A DNA stretch of 64,000 bases from CAZVPF01 sp964628195. Its GTDB lineage: Bacteria; Planctomycetota; Phycisphaerae; Sedimentisphaerales; Anaerohalosphaeraceae. The notes beneath the pieces are model-generated. The model did not search any database. It was not told the origin of the DNA and saw only the letters and a list, made by a program, of their open reading frames with translations. Shown here piece by piece: positions 35,842 through 44,797 of this stretch. The position numbers and the translations under genes are program-made. Within the stretch, counting starts at the first letter, position 1. Each line of letters starts with the position of its first letter. The stretch spans positions 1-64,000 of the forward strand of contig CAZVPF010000015.1 in assembly GCA_964628195.1 (NCBI GenBank). Direction: 5' to 3'.

Positions 35842-35870
35842 TTGATATGTCGCCTTTTTTGCTATATAGT
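35842..35870 (+). promoter_or_regulatory. Promoter of ahcY
   Basis: TTGATA (35842-35847), 17 bases, TATAGT (35865-35870), about 38 bases before the start. No SAM or SAH riboswitch is recognisable in the short leader. Confidence 0.6.
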
Positions 35871-35908
35871 GCTGTTTCTAACTGTAAACAGGTAAAGAAA
35901 GGAAAGTT

Positions 35909-37357
35909 ATGGCGATTACGCAGGAAAGTAATGCAAATGTGACTAAAATTGAGCCGAACCTGCCTTATAAGGTGGCGGACATATCGCTTGCGAAGTGGGG
36001 TCGTAAGGAAATGGACCTGGCCGAGAACGAGATGCCGGGGCTTATGGCGATTCGTGAGAAATACGGCAAGGAAAAACCGCTTAAGGGCAAGAAGATTATG
36101 GGATCGCTGCATATGACGATCCAGACGGCGATGCTTATCGAGACACTGGAAGAGCTTGGCGCGGATGTTCGCTGGGCTTCGTGCAATATATTCTCCACTC
36201 AGGATCACGCTGCAGCGGCAATTGCCGAGAAAGGCACTTGCAATGTGTTCGCATGGAAAGGCGAGACACTGGAGGAATACTGGTGGTGCACCGAACAGGC
36301 GCTGACGTGGCCGGACGGATCGGGGCCGGACCTTATCGTTGACGACGGCGGTGACGCGACAATGTTCGTTTACCAGGGCATGAAAGTCGAGAAGGACCCG
36401 TCGCTGCTTGAGAAGAAGCAGGAAGTTCACGAGATGCAGCTTATTATGAACAGGCTAAAGGCAAGCTGCGAGGAAAATAACACTCGATGGACAAAGGTGG
36501 TCGAAAATATTCAGGGCGTATCGGAAGAGACTACGACAGGTGTGCACAGGCTGTATCACCTGCAGCGAAGCGGCGATCTTCCGTTCCCGGCTGTGAACGT
36601 GAACGACTCTGTAACCAAGTCCAAGTTTGACAACCTTTACGGCTGTCGTGAGTCGCTGGCCGACGGCATCAAGCGGGCCACGGACGTAATGGTCGCGGGC
36701 AAGGTTGTAGTGGTCGCGGGATTCGGTGACGTAGGCAAGGGCTGTGCGGATTCGATGCGTGGTTTGGGCGCACGGGTGCTTATTACGGAAATCGACCCGA
36801 TATGCGCACTTCAGGCGCTTATGGCGGGGTATGAAGTTGTAACTATGGAAGAAGCGGCATCCAAGGGCGACATATTCGTCACCGCGACGGGCTGCTGTGA
36901 TGTTATCCGCGGTGAGCACATGGAGCAGATGAAGAACGAGGCTATTATCTGCAACATCGGGCACTTCGACAGCGAGATCGAGATGATTTATCTTGAGAGC
37001 TCGCCGGATTGCAAAAAGGAGAACATCAAGCCGCAGGTGGACCAGTGGACGCTTAAATCGGGCAGGTCGATTATCGTTCTGGCTGAGGGCAGGCTCGTGA
37101 ACCTGGGCTGTGCGACGGGACACCCGAGTTTCGTTATGAGCAACAGCTTCTCGAACCAGTGTTTGGCGCAGATAATGCTGGCGAATGAAAAACTGGAGAA
37201 CAAGGTTTACACGCTGCCGAAGAAACTCGACGAAGAAGTTGCTATGCTGCACGCGGTCAAGCTTGGCGCCAAGATGACTAAGCTGACCCGGAAGCAGGCT
37301 GATTATCTCGGCATCGATATCGAAGGGCCGTATAAACCGGAACACTACCGCTATTAA
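35909..37357 (+). CDS. ahcY: Adenosylhomocysteinase
   Basis: 482 residues, close to the usual bacterial length. It carries SLHMTIQTAMLIETLEELGA and the NAD-binding loop VVVAGFGDVGKGCADSMRG. Also present are the signature NIFSTQDHAAAAIA, GHFDSEIEM, and the C-terminal tail KPEHYRY that reaches into the neighbouring subunit. It splits S-adenosylhomocysteine into adenosine and homocysteine, keeping methyltransferases active; it is a cytoplasmic tetramer. Start behind AAGGAAAG. Transcribed alone, ended by a strong terminator before rtcB. Confidence 0.97.
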   Translation: MAITQESNANVTKIEPNLPYKVADISLAKWGRKEMDLAENEMPGLMAIREKYGKEKPLKGKKIMGSLHMTIQTAMLIETLEELGADVRWASCNIFSTQDHAAAAIAEKGTCNVFAWKGETLEEYWWCTEQALTWPDGSGPDLIVDDGGDATMFVYQGMKVEKDPSLLEKKQEVHEMQLIMNRLKASCEENNTRWTKVVENIQGVSEETTTGVHRLYHLQRSGDLPFPAVNVNDSVTKSKFDNLYGCRESLADGIKRATDVMVAGKVVVVAGFGDVGKGCADSMRGLGARVLITEIDPICALQALMAGYEVVTMEEAASKGDIFVTATGCCDVIRGEHMEQMKNEAIICNIGHFDSEIEMIYLESSPDCKKENIKPQVDQWTLKSGRSIIVLAEGRLVNLGCATGHPSFVMSNSFSNQCLAQIMLANEKLENKVYTLPKKLDEEVAMLHAVKLGAKMTKLTRKQADYLGIDIEGPYKPEHYRY

Positions 37358-37392
37358 ACGGGCGGCTGGTGAGTTTTATTTTGAATTTGAAT

Positions 37393-37424
37393 AAGGCATT
37401 GTCGAAAACGGCGATGCCTTTTTT
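37393..37424 (+). terminator. Rho-independent terminator after ahcY
   Basis: An 11-base stem (37393-37403 with 37410-37420, two or three G-U pairs) closes a GAAAAC loop and is followed by a T-run. It separates ahcY from rtcB. Confidence 0.85.
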
Positions 37425-37442
37425 ATTGGATGGCCGGGGGAT

Positions 37443-38873
37443 ATGAACCTGAAGAAACTTGAACAAATTGACAATTACCGGTGGCGGATCGAGCCGCAAG
37501 GTTTTATGCGCGTGCCGGGGATTATTTACGGCTCGCGGGCGCTTGTCGAACAGATGGACGAGAAGGTTTACGAGCAGGTATCCAACGTTGCCGCCCTGCC
37601 GGGGATCGTGGAGGCATCTTACGCTATGCCCGACGCCCACTGGGGGTACGGGTTCTGCATCGGCGGTGTCGCGGGGTTTGACCCGGATGCTGGCGGAGTG
37701 ATATCCGCAGGCGGAGTTGGGTTCGATATCGCGTGCGGGGTTCGGACGCTGCACACCGGGATGAAATACGAGCGGGTGAGAGGCACGATTGCTGAACTGG
37801 CCGACTGCATCTTCCGGCATATACCTTCGGGGCTGGGAAGTACCGGCAATATTCGGGTAGGTATCAAGCGGATGGATGCGCTGCTGATCGGCGGTGCGAA
37901 ATGGTGCGTTGAGAACGGGTACGGCATTTACGAGGACCTTGAGTATACTGAGTCCGGCGGGGCCGTGGAGGGTGCCGAGCCCCGGTATGTAAGCGACAGG
38001 GCCAAGAAGCGTCAGCAGGATGAGATGGGCACGCTGGGTTCGGGGAACCACTATCTCGAGATACAGAGGGTTACCGAGGTCTACGACGATAAAGCGGCTA
38101 AGGCTTTCGGGATCGAAGTCGGTGACATAAAGGTTAGCATTCACTGCGGGTCGCGGGGCCTTGGCCACCAGGTCGGCACGGACTATTTAAAGGCTATGGC
38201 CGGGGCGGCCAAAGCGACGGGCATAACGCTGCCGGAAAAGGAGCTTGCCTGTGCGCCGGTCAACTCGCCTGTCGGCAGGAAATACCTCGGGGCGATGCGG
38301 GCGGGTATAAACTGCGCGATTGCGAACAGGCAGATACTTACGCATCTTACAAGGCAGGCGTTTGAACGGGTTTTCCCGACTGCGGAGGTAAAGATGCTGT
38401 ATGACGTTTGCCATAACACGTGCACTTATGAACAACACGTGATCGATGGACAAAAGAAGAGCTTGTTCGTGCATCGCAAAGGCGCTACGCGGTCGTCCGG
38501 CCCGGGCAGCGAGGGGCTGGCGGAAAAATACAGGCACCTGGGCCAGCCGGTCCTGATCGGCGGGTCAATGGGAACGTGCTCGTATATACTCGTCGGCACC
38601 GGCAGTTCGCCAGGCGGGGCCTTTGGTTCGGCAAGCCACGGGGCGGGCAGGGTTATGAGCCGCGGGCAGGCGAAAAAACAATGGCACGGAAGCAGCCTTG
38701 TAAAGCAGTTGGAGCAATCAGGGATACTGATACGCAGCAGCTCCATGCGGTCGGTTGCCGAGGAGGCACCGGGTGCGTACAAGGACGTAAGCGAGGTGAT
38801 AGAGACCGTGCACAATGCCGGCCTTGCGAAGAAAGTTGCAAGACTCGTTCCGATAGCGTGCATAAAGGGGTAG
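37443..38873 (+). CDS. rtcB: RNA ligase RtcB
   Basis: 476 residues. Full set of RtcB markers: MPDAHWGYGFCIGGVAGFD, GGVGFDIACGVRTL (metal-binding Asp and Cys), GTLGSGNHYLEIQ, HCGSRGLGHQVG with metal His residues, and a C-terminal GASHGAGRVMSR-like region (SASHGAGRVMSRGQAKK) with the guanylylated His. It joins RNA 2',3'-cyclic phosphate or 3'-phosphate ends to 5'-OH ends using GTP and Mn. In bacteria it serves RNA repair. No RtcA or archease gene is next to it. The start lies close behind GGGGG. Confidence 0.95.
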   Translation: MNLKKLEQIDNYRWRIEPQGFMRVPGIIYGSRALVEQMDEKVYEQVSNVAALPGIVEASYAMPDAHWGYGFCIGGVAGFDPDAGGVISAGGVGFDIACGVRTLHTGMKYERVRGTIAELADCIFRHIPSGLGSTGNIRVGIKRMDALLIGGAKWCVENGYGIYEDLEYTESGGAVEGAEPRYVSDRAKKRQQDEMGTLGSGNHYLEIQRVTEVYDDKAAKAFGIEVGDIKVSIHCGSRGLGHQVGTDYLKAMAGAAKATGITLPEKELACAPVNSPVGRKYLGAMRAGINCAIANRQILTHLTRQAFERVFPTAEVKMLYDVCHNTCTYEQHVIDGQKKSLFVHRKGATRSSGPGSEGLAEKYRHLGQPVLIGGSMGTCSYILVGTGSSPGGAFGSASHGAGRVMSRGQAKKQWHGSSLVKQLEQSGILIRSSSMRSVAEEAPGAYKDVSEVIETVHNAGLAKKVARLVPIACIKG

Positions 38874-38953
38874 CAACTGCGGGCATGTCGGCTTCGGTTT
38901 TTGGCACGCTTTGCGAGGCATGGTTATACGACGACTGCTGCATGTGTAAAGAT

Positions 38954-38980
38954 AAAAAAAGACGGCCCTGCTGGGGGCCG
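38954..38980 (-). terminator. Terminator of the asparagine-synthase-like gene
   Basis: On the minus strand CGGCCC (38980-38975) pairs with GGGCCG (38968-38963) over a six-base loop, followed by a run of seven Ts (38960-38954). It lies about 40 bases after the stop of the leftward gene. Confidence 0.8.
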
Positions 38981-39018
38981 CCTTGAGGTGTATTTAAATA
39001 AATATTCGAAGACTCTGA

Positions 39019-40482
39019 TCACTTGAACGGGTCCCAGCGGCTCACGAGTTTTTCGAACGCGAGGGGCGGGAACTTTTCCTTGAATATGTTGTAGTACCAA
39101 AGCTCCTTGGGGCTGTTTAGGTAGTATCCGCCCGGGGTGCTGCGGGTCTGTTCATTGAAGTCGGTGTCCTTTATTACTCCTGACGCAAGGTCGTCCATAA
39201 GGCCGTCCGTGCCTGTACCGCCCGAGAAACGAAGCTTGACGCGTCTGTATATCTCATCGGGCAGCATGTCTTTGAAGGCCTCGCGGAGGATCCATTTTTC
39301 GATCAGCTCACCATTGCCGGGGTCGTGAATTTTCCATCTGACAGGAATTTGCAATGCCGTGGCAATTACCTCGGTGTCGATAAACGGGGTTCGGTAGTTT
39401 ATGGAGTTGCCCATCATCGCGCGGTCGAGCCGCTGGACGGCGGTGTTGTAGGCGATTGCGACGAGTTTTTCCATCATTTTGAGGCGCTGCGATTCGGTGG
39501 GCAGCTTCTTAAGCAGGTGGTAGCCGCCGAACAGTTCGTCGCCTCCTTCGCCGCTGAGGATGCACTTGGTGTGCTTTGCAGCGGTTTGCGAGGCAAAGAG
39601 GTTCGCGATGGTTCCGCTTACGCAGTCCTCATCGAAAGATTCGAGTGTATAGACTGCGCGGGGAATAATTTTGCGGATGTCTTCCTTGTCGAACAGGAAT
39701 GTTTCGTGATTTGCGCCGAGGTATTTTGCCATTATGGCCGCGTTTTCGAGGTCCGGCCCGCCTTCGACACCGACGGTTATCATGGGCAGGTCGGGGTTGA
39801 TCTTATGTGCGACGGAGGCGATTATGGAACTGTCGAGCCCGCCGCTTAGCAGACAGGCACCGACTGCGCCGTCGGCCATGCGTCTTTTTACCGATGCCAT
39901 GAGGCAGTCGCGAAGCTGGTCGGCTGCTTTTTGTACGTCGGTGGAAATCCGCACTTCGGGCAGATGCGGGATATAACCGGCAACGCCTGTTTTGGCGGAA
40001 AAATATGTCCCGGGCAGCAGTTCCTGCACGTTGTCTGTCACACCGGTAAGCGATTTGAGCTCGGAGGCAAAGCAGGTGCCGCCGTCGGCGGTTGTGCCGA
40101 AATAGAGCGGGCGCACGCCGACGGTGTCGCGGACAAGAATGATGTCATCGCCGTCTAATACTGCACAGGCGAAAACGCCCTTGAGGAAGCCGCCGAAGCC
40201 TCGACCGTGCTTTTTGTAAAGGGCAAGAGCTGTTTCTGCGTCTGAGGCGCCTTTTGTGCGGTCGTTGTATATTTCGCCGTCGAAGAGCATGACGGTGTCG
40301 TCTTGTTTTGCAATTCCGTTTCCGTGTTCAGGCGAAAGGTCGGATGCGACCGCCCCGCCGCAAAAGCCTGCCGTTTCGGCGATGTTGAGGCTGTCCGGGC
40401 CGCGATGTTTTATGGTTTCGAGCATTTGAGTTAAGGTGTCTTTTTTCGGTTGGGCTGTGAACAATCCGGCTATTCCGGCCAT
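39019..40482 (-). CDS. Asparagine-synthase-like protein lacking the glutaminase cysteine
   Basis: About 487 residues in AsnB order. The N-terminal half keeps the Ntn glutaminase fold (IKHRGPDSLN, VMLFDGEIYND, RDTVGVRPLYFG), but it opens MAGIAGLF where the family has MCGIAG: the catalytic Cys2 is Ala, so glutamine hydrolysis should be lost. The C-terminal synthetase domain keeps the PP-loop ACLLSGGLDSSIIASV and LSGEGGDELFGGYH, so an aspartate-AMP step is still plausible, perhaps with free ammonia. ATG 40482 lies nine bases after AAGGA; earlier ATGs lack a site. The substrate could also differ from aspartate. It is about 70 residues shorter than E. coli AsnB. Confidence 0.8.
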   Translation of the reverse strand: MAGIAGLFTAQPKKDTLTQMLETIKHRGPDSLNIAETAGFCGGAVASDLSPEHGNGIAKQDDTVMLFDGEIYNDRTKGASDAETALALYKKHGRGFGGFLKGVFACAVLDGDDIILVRDTVGVRPLYFGTTADGGTCFASELKSLTGVTDNVQELLPGTYFSAKTGVAGYIPHLPEVRISTDVQKAADQLRDCLMASVKRRMADGAVGACLLSGGLDSSIIASVAHKINPDLPMITVGVEGGPDLENAAIMAKYLGANHETFLFDKEDIRKIIPRAVYTLESFDEDCVSGTIANLFASQTAAKHTKCILSGEGGDELFGGYHLLKKLPTESQRLKMMEKLVAIAYNTAVQRLDRAMMGNSINYRTPFIDTEVIATALQIPVRWKIHDPGNGELIEKWILREAFKDMLPDEIYRRVKLRFSGGTGTDGLMDDLASGVIKDTDFNEQTRSTPGGYYLNSPKELWYYNIFKEKFPPLAFEKLVSRWDPFK

Positions 40483-40570
40483 AACAGTAAATCCTTTCAA
40501 TAAGTTAACATTTTAAAATACTATGCAAAGAAGCAAAACCAGGAGCAATAAGAAAAAACGAAACGCTTAG

Positions 40571-40775
40571 GACCAATGGATATCCGACTCAGCGATTATG
40601 TTCTATTATGGTGATAAAGCTATCCAGAGACCAGTATATAGAAAACTGAAAAAAATGCCAGAAAAATATTGGAACACTTTCAGGAGGTTTTGAGCAATTA
40701 AATGATAAGGAAAAGAAGAATGCTTTCAAACGTATAAGAAAATGTCCACAAGTTCAATTTGCACATAAGGGTTAG
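40571..40775 (+). pseudogene. Frameshifted gene remnant, family unknown
   Basis: A coding frame from 40571 (AIMFYYGDKAIQRPVYRKLK, then MPEKYWNTFRRF) meets a TGA at 40691. Removing one T from the four Ts at 40688-40691 continues it smoothly as EQLNDKEKKNAFKRIRKC and PQVQFAHKG to a TAG at 40773. The start is missing; a stop codon precedes 40571. The stretch is AT-richer than its neighbours, suggesting an acquired gene now decayed. I do not recognise the family. Confidence 0.55.
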
Positions 40776-40837
40776 ACATATCGTCACCGGCTGTTTATAA
40801 TAACAAACTGAATACTAATGATAACAGGCGGATTTTT

Positions 40838-42223
40838 ATGACGATGAAAAAGCCGAATATTGTATTTGTCCTTGCCGATGATCTTGGTTACGGCGATTTC
40901 GGCAGGTTTAACGGCGGGTTGTCAAGCACGCCTGTCCTTGATGGGCTTATCGACGAGTCGGTATGTATGACACAGCAGTACACCGCTTCGCCGGTTTGCA
41001 ATCCTTCACGTGCTTGTATATTGACGGGCAGGTATCCGCATCGGACAGGTTCGATTGATACGCTTGAATGGCGTGGTCTTGAAAGGCTCGCGCTTCGGGA
41101 GACTACGCTTGCGGACGTATTGAAACGAAACGGGTACAGGACGGGTCTCGTTGGAAAGTGGCACCTGGGGGCGTTTGACAAACGTTATCATCCTAACAGC
41201 CGCGGCTTTGATGAGGCGGTTTGTTTTCGAGGGGGAATGCATGACTATTACGACTGGCGGCTGGAGTTCAATGAGCAAGTGGTCAAATCGGACGGAACCT
41301 ATTTGACGGACCTGTTCACTGAGCAGGCATGTCAATTTATCGAGCGGAACAAGGACAGCAGCTTTTTCCTGCATTTAACATATAACGCCCCGCACACGCC
41401 CCTCCAGGCGCCGCAGGATGAAGTTGAGCCTTTCCTTGAAAAGGGCCTTTTTAACCGGGGTGTCAGCACGCTTTACGGGATGATCCACCGGATGGATACG
41501 GGGGTGGGCCGTGTACTGGAGACTATCAACAGATGCGGGATTGAGGACAATACCATTTTTATATTCACAAGTGATAACGGCCCGCAGTTCGGCGGCGAGG
41601 GCGACGAAAAACTGGACAGGTTTAACTGCCACTTCAACGGCTGTAAGGGAAATGTTTATGAAGGCGGGATTCGGGTACCGTTGATGATACGCTGGCCGGA
41701 TGGTTTTCAGCGAGGACAACAAATAGATTCGATGGTGCATTTTTGCGACCTTTTCCCTACCCTGCTTGCTGCTGCGGGAGTGGATTGTCCTTGCGAGCTT
41801 GATATTGACGGGCAGAACATTTTGCCGCTGCTGCGCGGAGAGAGCCTTGATACGGTAACCAAAAGATTCTGGCAGTGGAACCGGTATACGCCTGTTGTTA
41901 GTTTTAACGCGGCAATGCGTGACGGGCCGTGGAAACTGGTCAGGCCTTCGGTGCCGGAGGTAATCGAAGTGCCGGATATTCACTGGCTTGAGGTTTCGAT
42001 GTATAACCCGGAATATTTTATTGAAAATGGAATTGTTACCGACCCGGAGCCCCAGATAGAATTGCCGCCCCAGCCAAAGCCCGAGCTGTATAACATCGAA
42101 CAGGACCCGCTTGAAAAGTACAATGCTGCGGACGAGCACCCGGAAATCGTGCATCGTATGGAGATTGAATTGGAGAACTGGTTTGAAAGTGTCGAGGCAG
42201 ATCGCAGGTCAATAAACGATTGA
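40838..42223 (+). CDS. Sulfatase without signal peptide (S1)
   Basis: 461 residues beginning directly with KKPNIVFVLADDLGYGDFG, the metal-binding strand, so no Tat or Sec signal is present and the enzyme should stay in the cytoplasm. The active site VCNPSRACILTGR (Cys near 54) is complete, as are KWHLGAF and FTSDNGPQFGGEG. Its C-terminus ends in a charged helix. It may remove sulfate from imported oligosaccharides. Several other sulfatases in the window are exported, so this one suggests a two-compartment desulfation scheme. It begins 63 bases after the frameshifted remnant. Confidence 0.87.
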   Translation: MTMKKPNIVFVLADDLGYGDFGRFNGGLSSTPVLDGLIDESVCMTQQYTASPVCNPSRACILTGRYPHRTGSIDTLEWRGLERLALRETTLADVLKRNGYRTGLVGKWHLGAFDKRYHPNSRGFDEAVCFRGGMHDYYDWRLEFNEQVVKSDGTYLTDLFTEQACQFIERNKDSSFFLHLTYNAPHTPLQAPQDEVEPFLEKGLFNRGVSTLYGMIHRMDTGVGRVLETINRCGIEDNTIFIFTSDNGPQFGGEGDEKLDRFNCHFNGCKGNVYEGGIRVPLMIRWPDGFQRGQQIDSMVHFCDLFPTLLAAAGVDCPCELDIDGQNILPLLRGESLDTVTKRFWQWNRYTPVVSFNAAMRDGPWKLVRPSVPEVIEVPDIHWLEVSMYNPEYFIENGIVTDPEPQIELPPQPKPELYNIEQDPLEKYNAADEHPEIVHRMEIELENWFESVEADRRSIND

Positions 42224-42326
42224 ATGAGCAGATCAACTGTAACCGGGTACCTGCTGATTTGCAAACGTTGATTTTAGATTTATCGTGCGACACCTGAGCA
42301 GAGCTCGATTAGTTTGGCCGACGTCA

Positions 42327-43187
42327 TTATTTGTAATCTTCGTTATGCTCCTCAAATTCATGTTCGAGGTCGAGCAATAACCAGTCGTCATTGGGTATAT
42401 ATTTTTTCTGACTTATGCTGTAGCGTTTCGGAAGGCCCTGTGTATGGTGGAGCTTGTCGAGGAAGTCAAGCAGCGGTTTTTGGGGCGGATACTTCTTTTC
42501 AAGTTCGTCGGTCGGGCCGGGGTCCCATCCGAATTTGTCGGCGTATTTGGCAAAACCGAATCCGTCGAAAAAGTTTTCACCGCCTATCAGCGGCATGTAC
42601 CACAGGCTTGGTATGCCTTTGGGATTTTCCTTGATGGGTACTTCCTTCTCGACCTGTTTTAACAGTTCGCTGCCCTTTTTATCGCCCTGTTTTTTAAGGT
42701 GCTTTTTGAGCTGCTCGAAAGCGGGAAAATTAACCGGGGGACTTACAAAGAGCACGGGCTTGTGCTGGAGCCTTGCGACGATAACTTCATGCGGAGTTCC
42801 GACGCTGTAAATATTGGTCGGACAGTAAGCAATGACGAAATCGCTTATATCCACCATTCGCAGGTCCATGTGCATTGTCTCGCGAAATGTTTCTGCACAC
42901 TGTCTCCTTGCTTTTTTGCCGTGTTCTTTCGGATCAAAGGTCCAGTCGTGGCGAACCTGGGTTGTCTTTACATCCTCCTTGCCGTATTCGTGCAGGCCGA
43001 GTACGCGGGGTTTGTACCAGGGGTCAAAGACGGTTACGCCGAGGGATCTTAGAAAGCGGCTTACCTTGACGCGCCAGCCGTATTTTTTTTCTTCAGCGCG
43101 TGAGGCAACGAAGTCCATCGGCCCGGAAAGATAGGCCCTGGCGTGTGATAGGAATCCTTTTTCAGCTTTTTCGTTTTTGTTTGTCAT
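42327..43187 (-). CDS. Nucleoside deoxyribosyltransferase-like protein
   Basis: About 286 residues. ARAYLSGPMDFVASRAEE near the start and the later SDFVIAYCPTNIYSVGTPHE and KPVLFVSPPV follow the fold of nucleoside 2-deoxyribosyltransferases and related nucleotide N-glycosidases, where a Glu on the G-T-x-x-E loop is catalytic. The middle and C-terminal region (about 165-286) is not recognisable. The start is uncertain: ATG 43187, or GTG 43199 overlapping the upstream gene. It directly follows the membrane-anchored binding-protein gene, likely in the same transcript. The role, base exchange or nucleotide cleavage, is inference. Confidence 0.6.
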   Translation of the reverse strand: MTNKNEKAEKGFLSHARAYLSGPMDFVASRAEEKKYGWRVKVSRFLRSLGVTVFDPWYKPRVLGLHEYGKEDVKTTQVRHDWTFDPKEHGKKARRQCAETFRETMHMDLRMVDISDFVIAYCPTNIYSVGTPHEVIVARLQHKPVLFVSPPVNFPAFEQLKKHLKKQGDKKGSELLKQVEKEVPIKENPKGIPSLWYMPLIGGENFFDGFGFAKYADKFGWDPGPTDELEKKYPPQKPLLDFLDKLHHTQGLPKRYSISQKKYIPNDDWLLLDLEHEFEEHNEDYK

Positions 43188-43191
43188 TTTA

Positions 43192-44649
43192 TCAGACACC
43201 CTCGATGACTTTTATAAAGTTACTTTTGAAGAATGCTCGCCATTGGGCGGTTGTTTGCTCTTTTGTTTGTTCATCTTTGAACTTTTCTGCCATTTTTCCC
43301 GCCTTTTCCCAGGTGTTCACATTTTCGGGCAGCTTGCCGAAGATTTTCAATAGATTACCCGCAGAGCCGGATTTGATCAATACTTTTCGAGCGGCTTTCA
43401 TCAGGTCGTAATTGTCAATCGCGGCTGCTTTTACAAGTTCTATAAGCACGGCGTGGACAGCAGCCGTTTTATTGACGTCGCCTGTATGGGTGCTTTTTGT
43501 GTAAGGGTTCTCAAGCCATTCGGGCAGGGAGCCGGCATTTTTATCGTAAAAGTTTTTTCTTATCGGTGTCCTGAAAAGGGTATTATCGACGGTGCTTTTT
43601 TGCAGATTGTCCGCAGGCAGGGCCCAAAGCGACTGGCCCTGGCAGGAGAGCACGAAATTTATAAACTCCTGGGCAAGTTCAAAGTTTTGCGAGTCTCTGT
43701 GAATTGCGATCGGGTCCGGGGTGTAAATCGTTCCTCTTTCGGGGGTAATATATTTAATGCTGCCGGGCCTTATCTGCTGTCTCGCATAGCCGTAAAAATC
43801 AATGCAAACCGAAACCGCTGCCTCTCCGTTGGATGGAGCGTTGGCGGCGGTTGTGCTGCTGTTTACGATCCTTGTTGAATTTGAAAGGATCGAGAGCAGC
43901 GTTGCCCAGCCGTTCGACCAATCGGGGCCGTTGTTTACAATGAGGTCGAATATGGCGGCTGTGCTTCCGGACTTGGACGGGTCGGCAAGAATAATATGTT
44001 CGAAATACCTTTCCTCGGCCAGGTCAGACCAGCTTTTCGGTTCAGCGACTCCAGCCTCCTCAAGCATGTTAATGTTGTAAATAATCCCAAAACCGCTGAG
44101 GGCATTGCCGCACCACATAAGTTCGTCATCTCGGTAAGCAACGCCGTTGAAGTTTTGCGGGATATTCGCGAGGGTTTCTTTATCAAGAACAAGAGGTTTC
44201 AGCAAGCCGTTTTCAGCCAGTTGGTCATAGACGTACTGACCGCCACCGAATATTATATCTATATTGGCCGGCTCTTGCATTTTATCCATCTCAGTTAAAA
44301 TGGAAAGCATTTCATTGCTTCCCCTGATCAAAGCACCTTCATGCCAGTGAAAATTGATCTTTTTGCCATACTCAAAAGCATAAAAATCTTTGAACGAATG
44401 CTGAAAAATAAGGCATATGTCGGTATTGTGGGGACTTATCACAGTCAAGTCGACGGCAGGCAGTTCATTTAAGGTTTTGCCCCATTTCTGCAAAACCCTC
44501 TCCTCAGCCTCCTTGGCAGGGGCAATTTGTTCACTCCTGCCGCTGTAATAGGCGTAAAGAATGAAAACACTGGCTAAAAGAACTGTCACCGCAGCAAAAC
44601 CAATGATCATATTGTTCTTTTTTTGGCTTTTATTCACCGCGTTTTCCAT
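43192..44649 (-). CDS. Membrane-anchored ABC solute-binding protein, paralogue of the 54.9 kb one
   Basis: 485 residues. An N-terminal membrane helix (about 15-36, no lipobox) is followed by a type-2 binding protein fold of the Fe(3+)/2-aminoethylphosphonate/spermidine kind: DLTVISPHNTDICLIFQ, DIIFGGGQYVYDQLAENGLL, MWCGNALSGFGIIYN, VSVCIDFYGYARQQI. It matches the protein at 54854-56266 along its length, including the shared ending region with LVKAAAIDN. Unlike that one it has no permease or ATPase beside it, so it could deliver to the same transporter or act as a sensor. It lies just upstream of the deoxyribosyltransferase-like gene. Confidence 0.8.
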   Translation of the reverse strand: MENAVNKSQKKNNMIIGFAAVTVLLASVFILYAYYSGRSEQIAPAKEAEERVLQKWGKTLNELPAVDLTVISPHNTDICLIFQHSFKDFYAFEYGKKINFHWHEGALIRGSNEMLSILTEMDKMQEPANIDIIFGGGQYVYDQLAENGLLKPLVLDKETLANIPQNFNGVAYRDDELMWCGNALSGFGIIYNINMLEEAGVAEPKSWSDLAEERYFEHIILADPSKSGSTAAIFDLIVNNGPDWSNGWATLLSILSNSTRIVNSSTTAANAPSNGEAAVSVCIDFYGYARQQIRPGSIKYITPERGTIYTPDPIAIHRDSQNFELAQEFINFVLSCQGQSLWALPADNLQKSTVDNTLFRTPIRKNFYDKNAGSLPEWLENPYTKSTHTGDVNKTAAVHAVLIELVKAAAIDNYDLMKAARKVLIKSGSAGNLLKIFGKLPENVNTWEKAGKMAEKFKDEQTKEQTTAQWRAFFKSNFIKVIEGV

Positions 44650-44712
44650 TATTTGCTCTCCCTGAATATTTCACACGTCCTGTGATTATATATTGAAATA
44701 CCGCAGCCGACA

Positions 44713-44748
44713 ATAAAAAAGCCGGTACAGGTTGCCCCATACCGGCTT
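44713..44748 (-). terminator. Terminator of the modular secreted protein gene
   Basis: AAGCCGGTA and TACCGGCTT on the minus strand (outer limits 44748 and 44719) form a strong stem over a 12-base loop, followed by a T-run (44720-44715). It ends the pseudopilin-dockerin operon. Confidence 0.85.
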
Positions 44749-44797
44749 ATTATCTTTACAGCATTTTCGTCAGGCTCTCTTACATATCCGATTTCAT

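Noticed and set aside
35772..35908. Possible SAH or SAM riboswitch before ahcY.
   Set aside because: The leader after the predicted promoter is only about 38 bases, too short, and no conserved motif is seen.
38885..38986. A 33-codon Cys-rich reading frame after rtcB (MSASVFGTLCEAWLYDDCCM and on).
   Set aside because: Its second half is the terminator hairpin of the opposite gene and its A-run, so the residues KKRRPCWGPP come from that structure. No good ribosome site.
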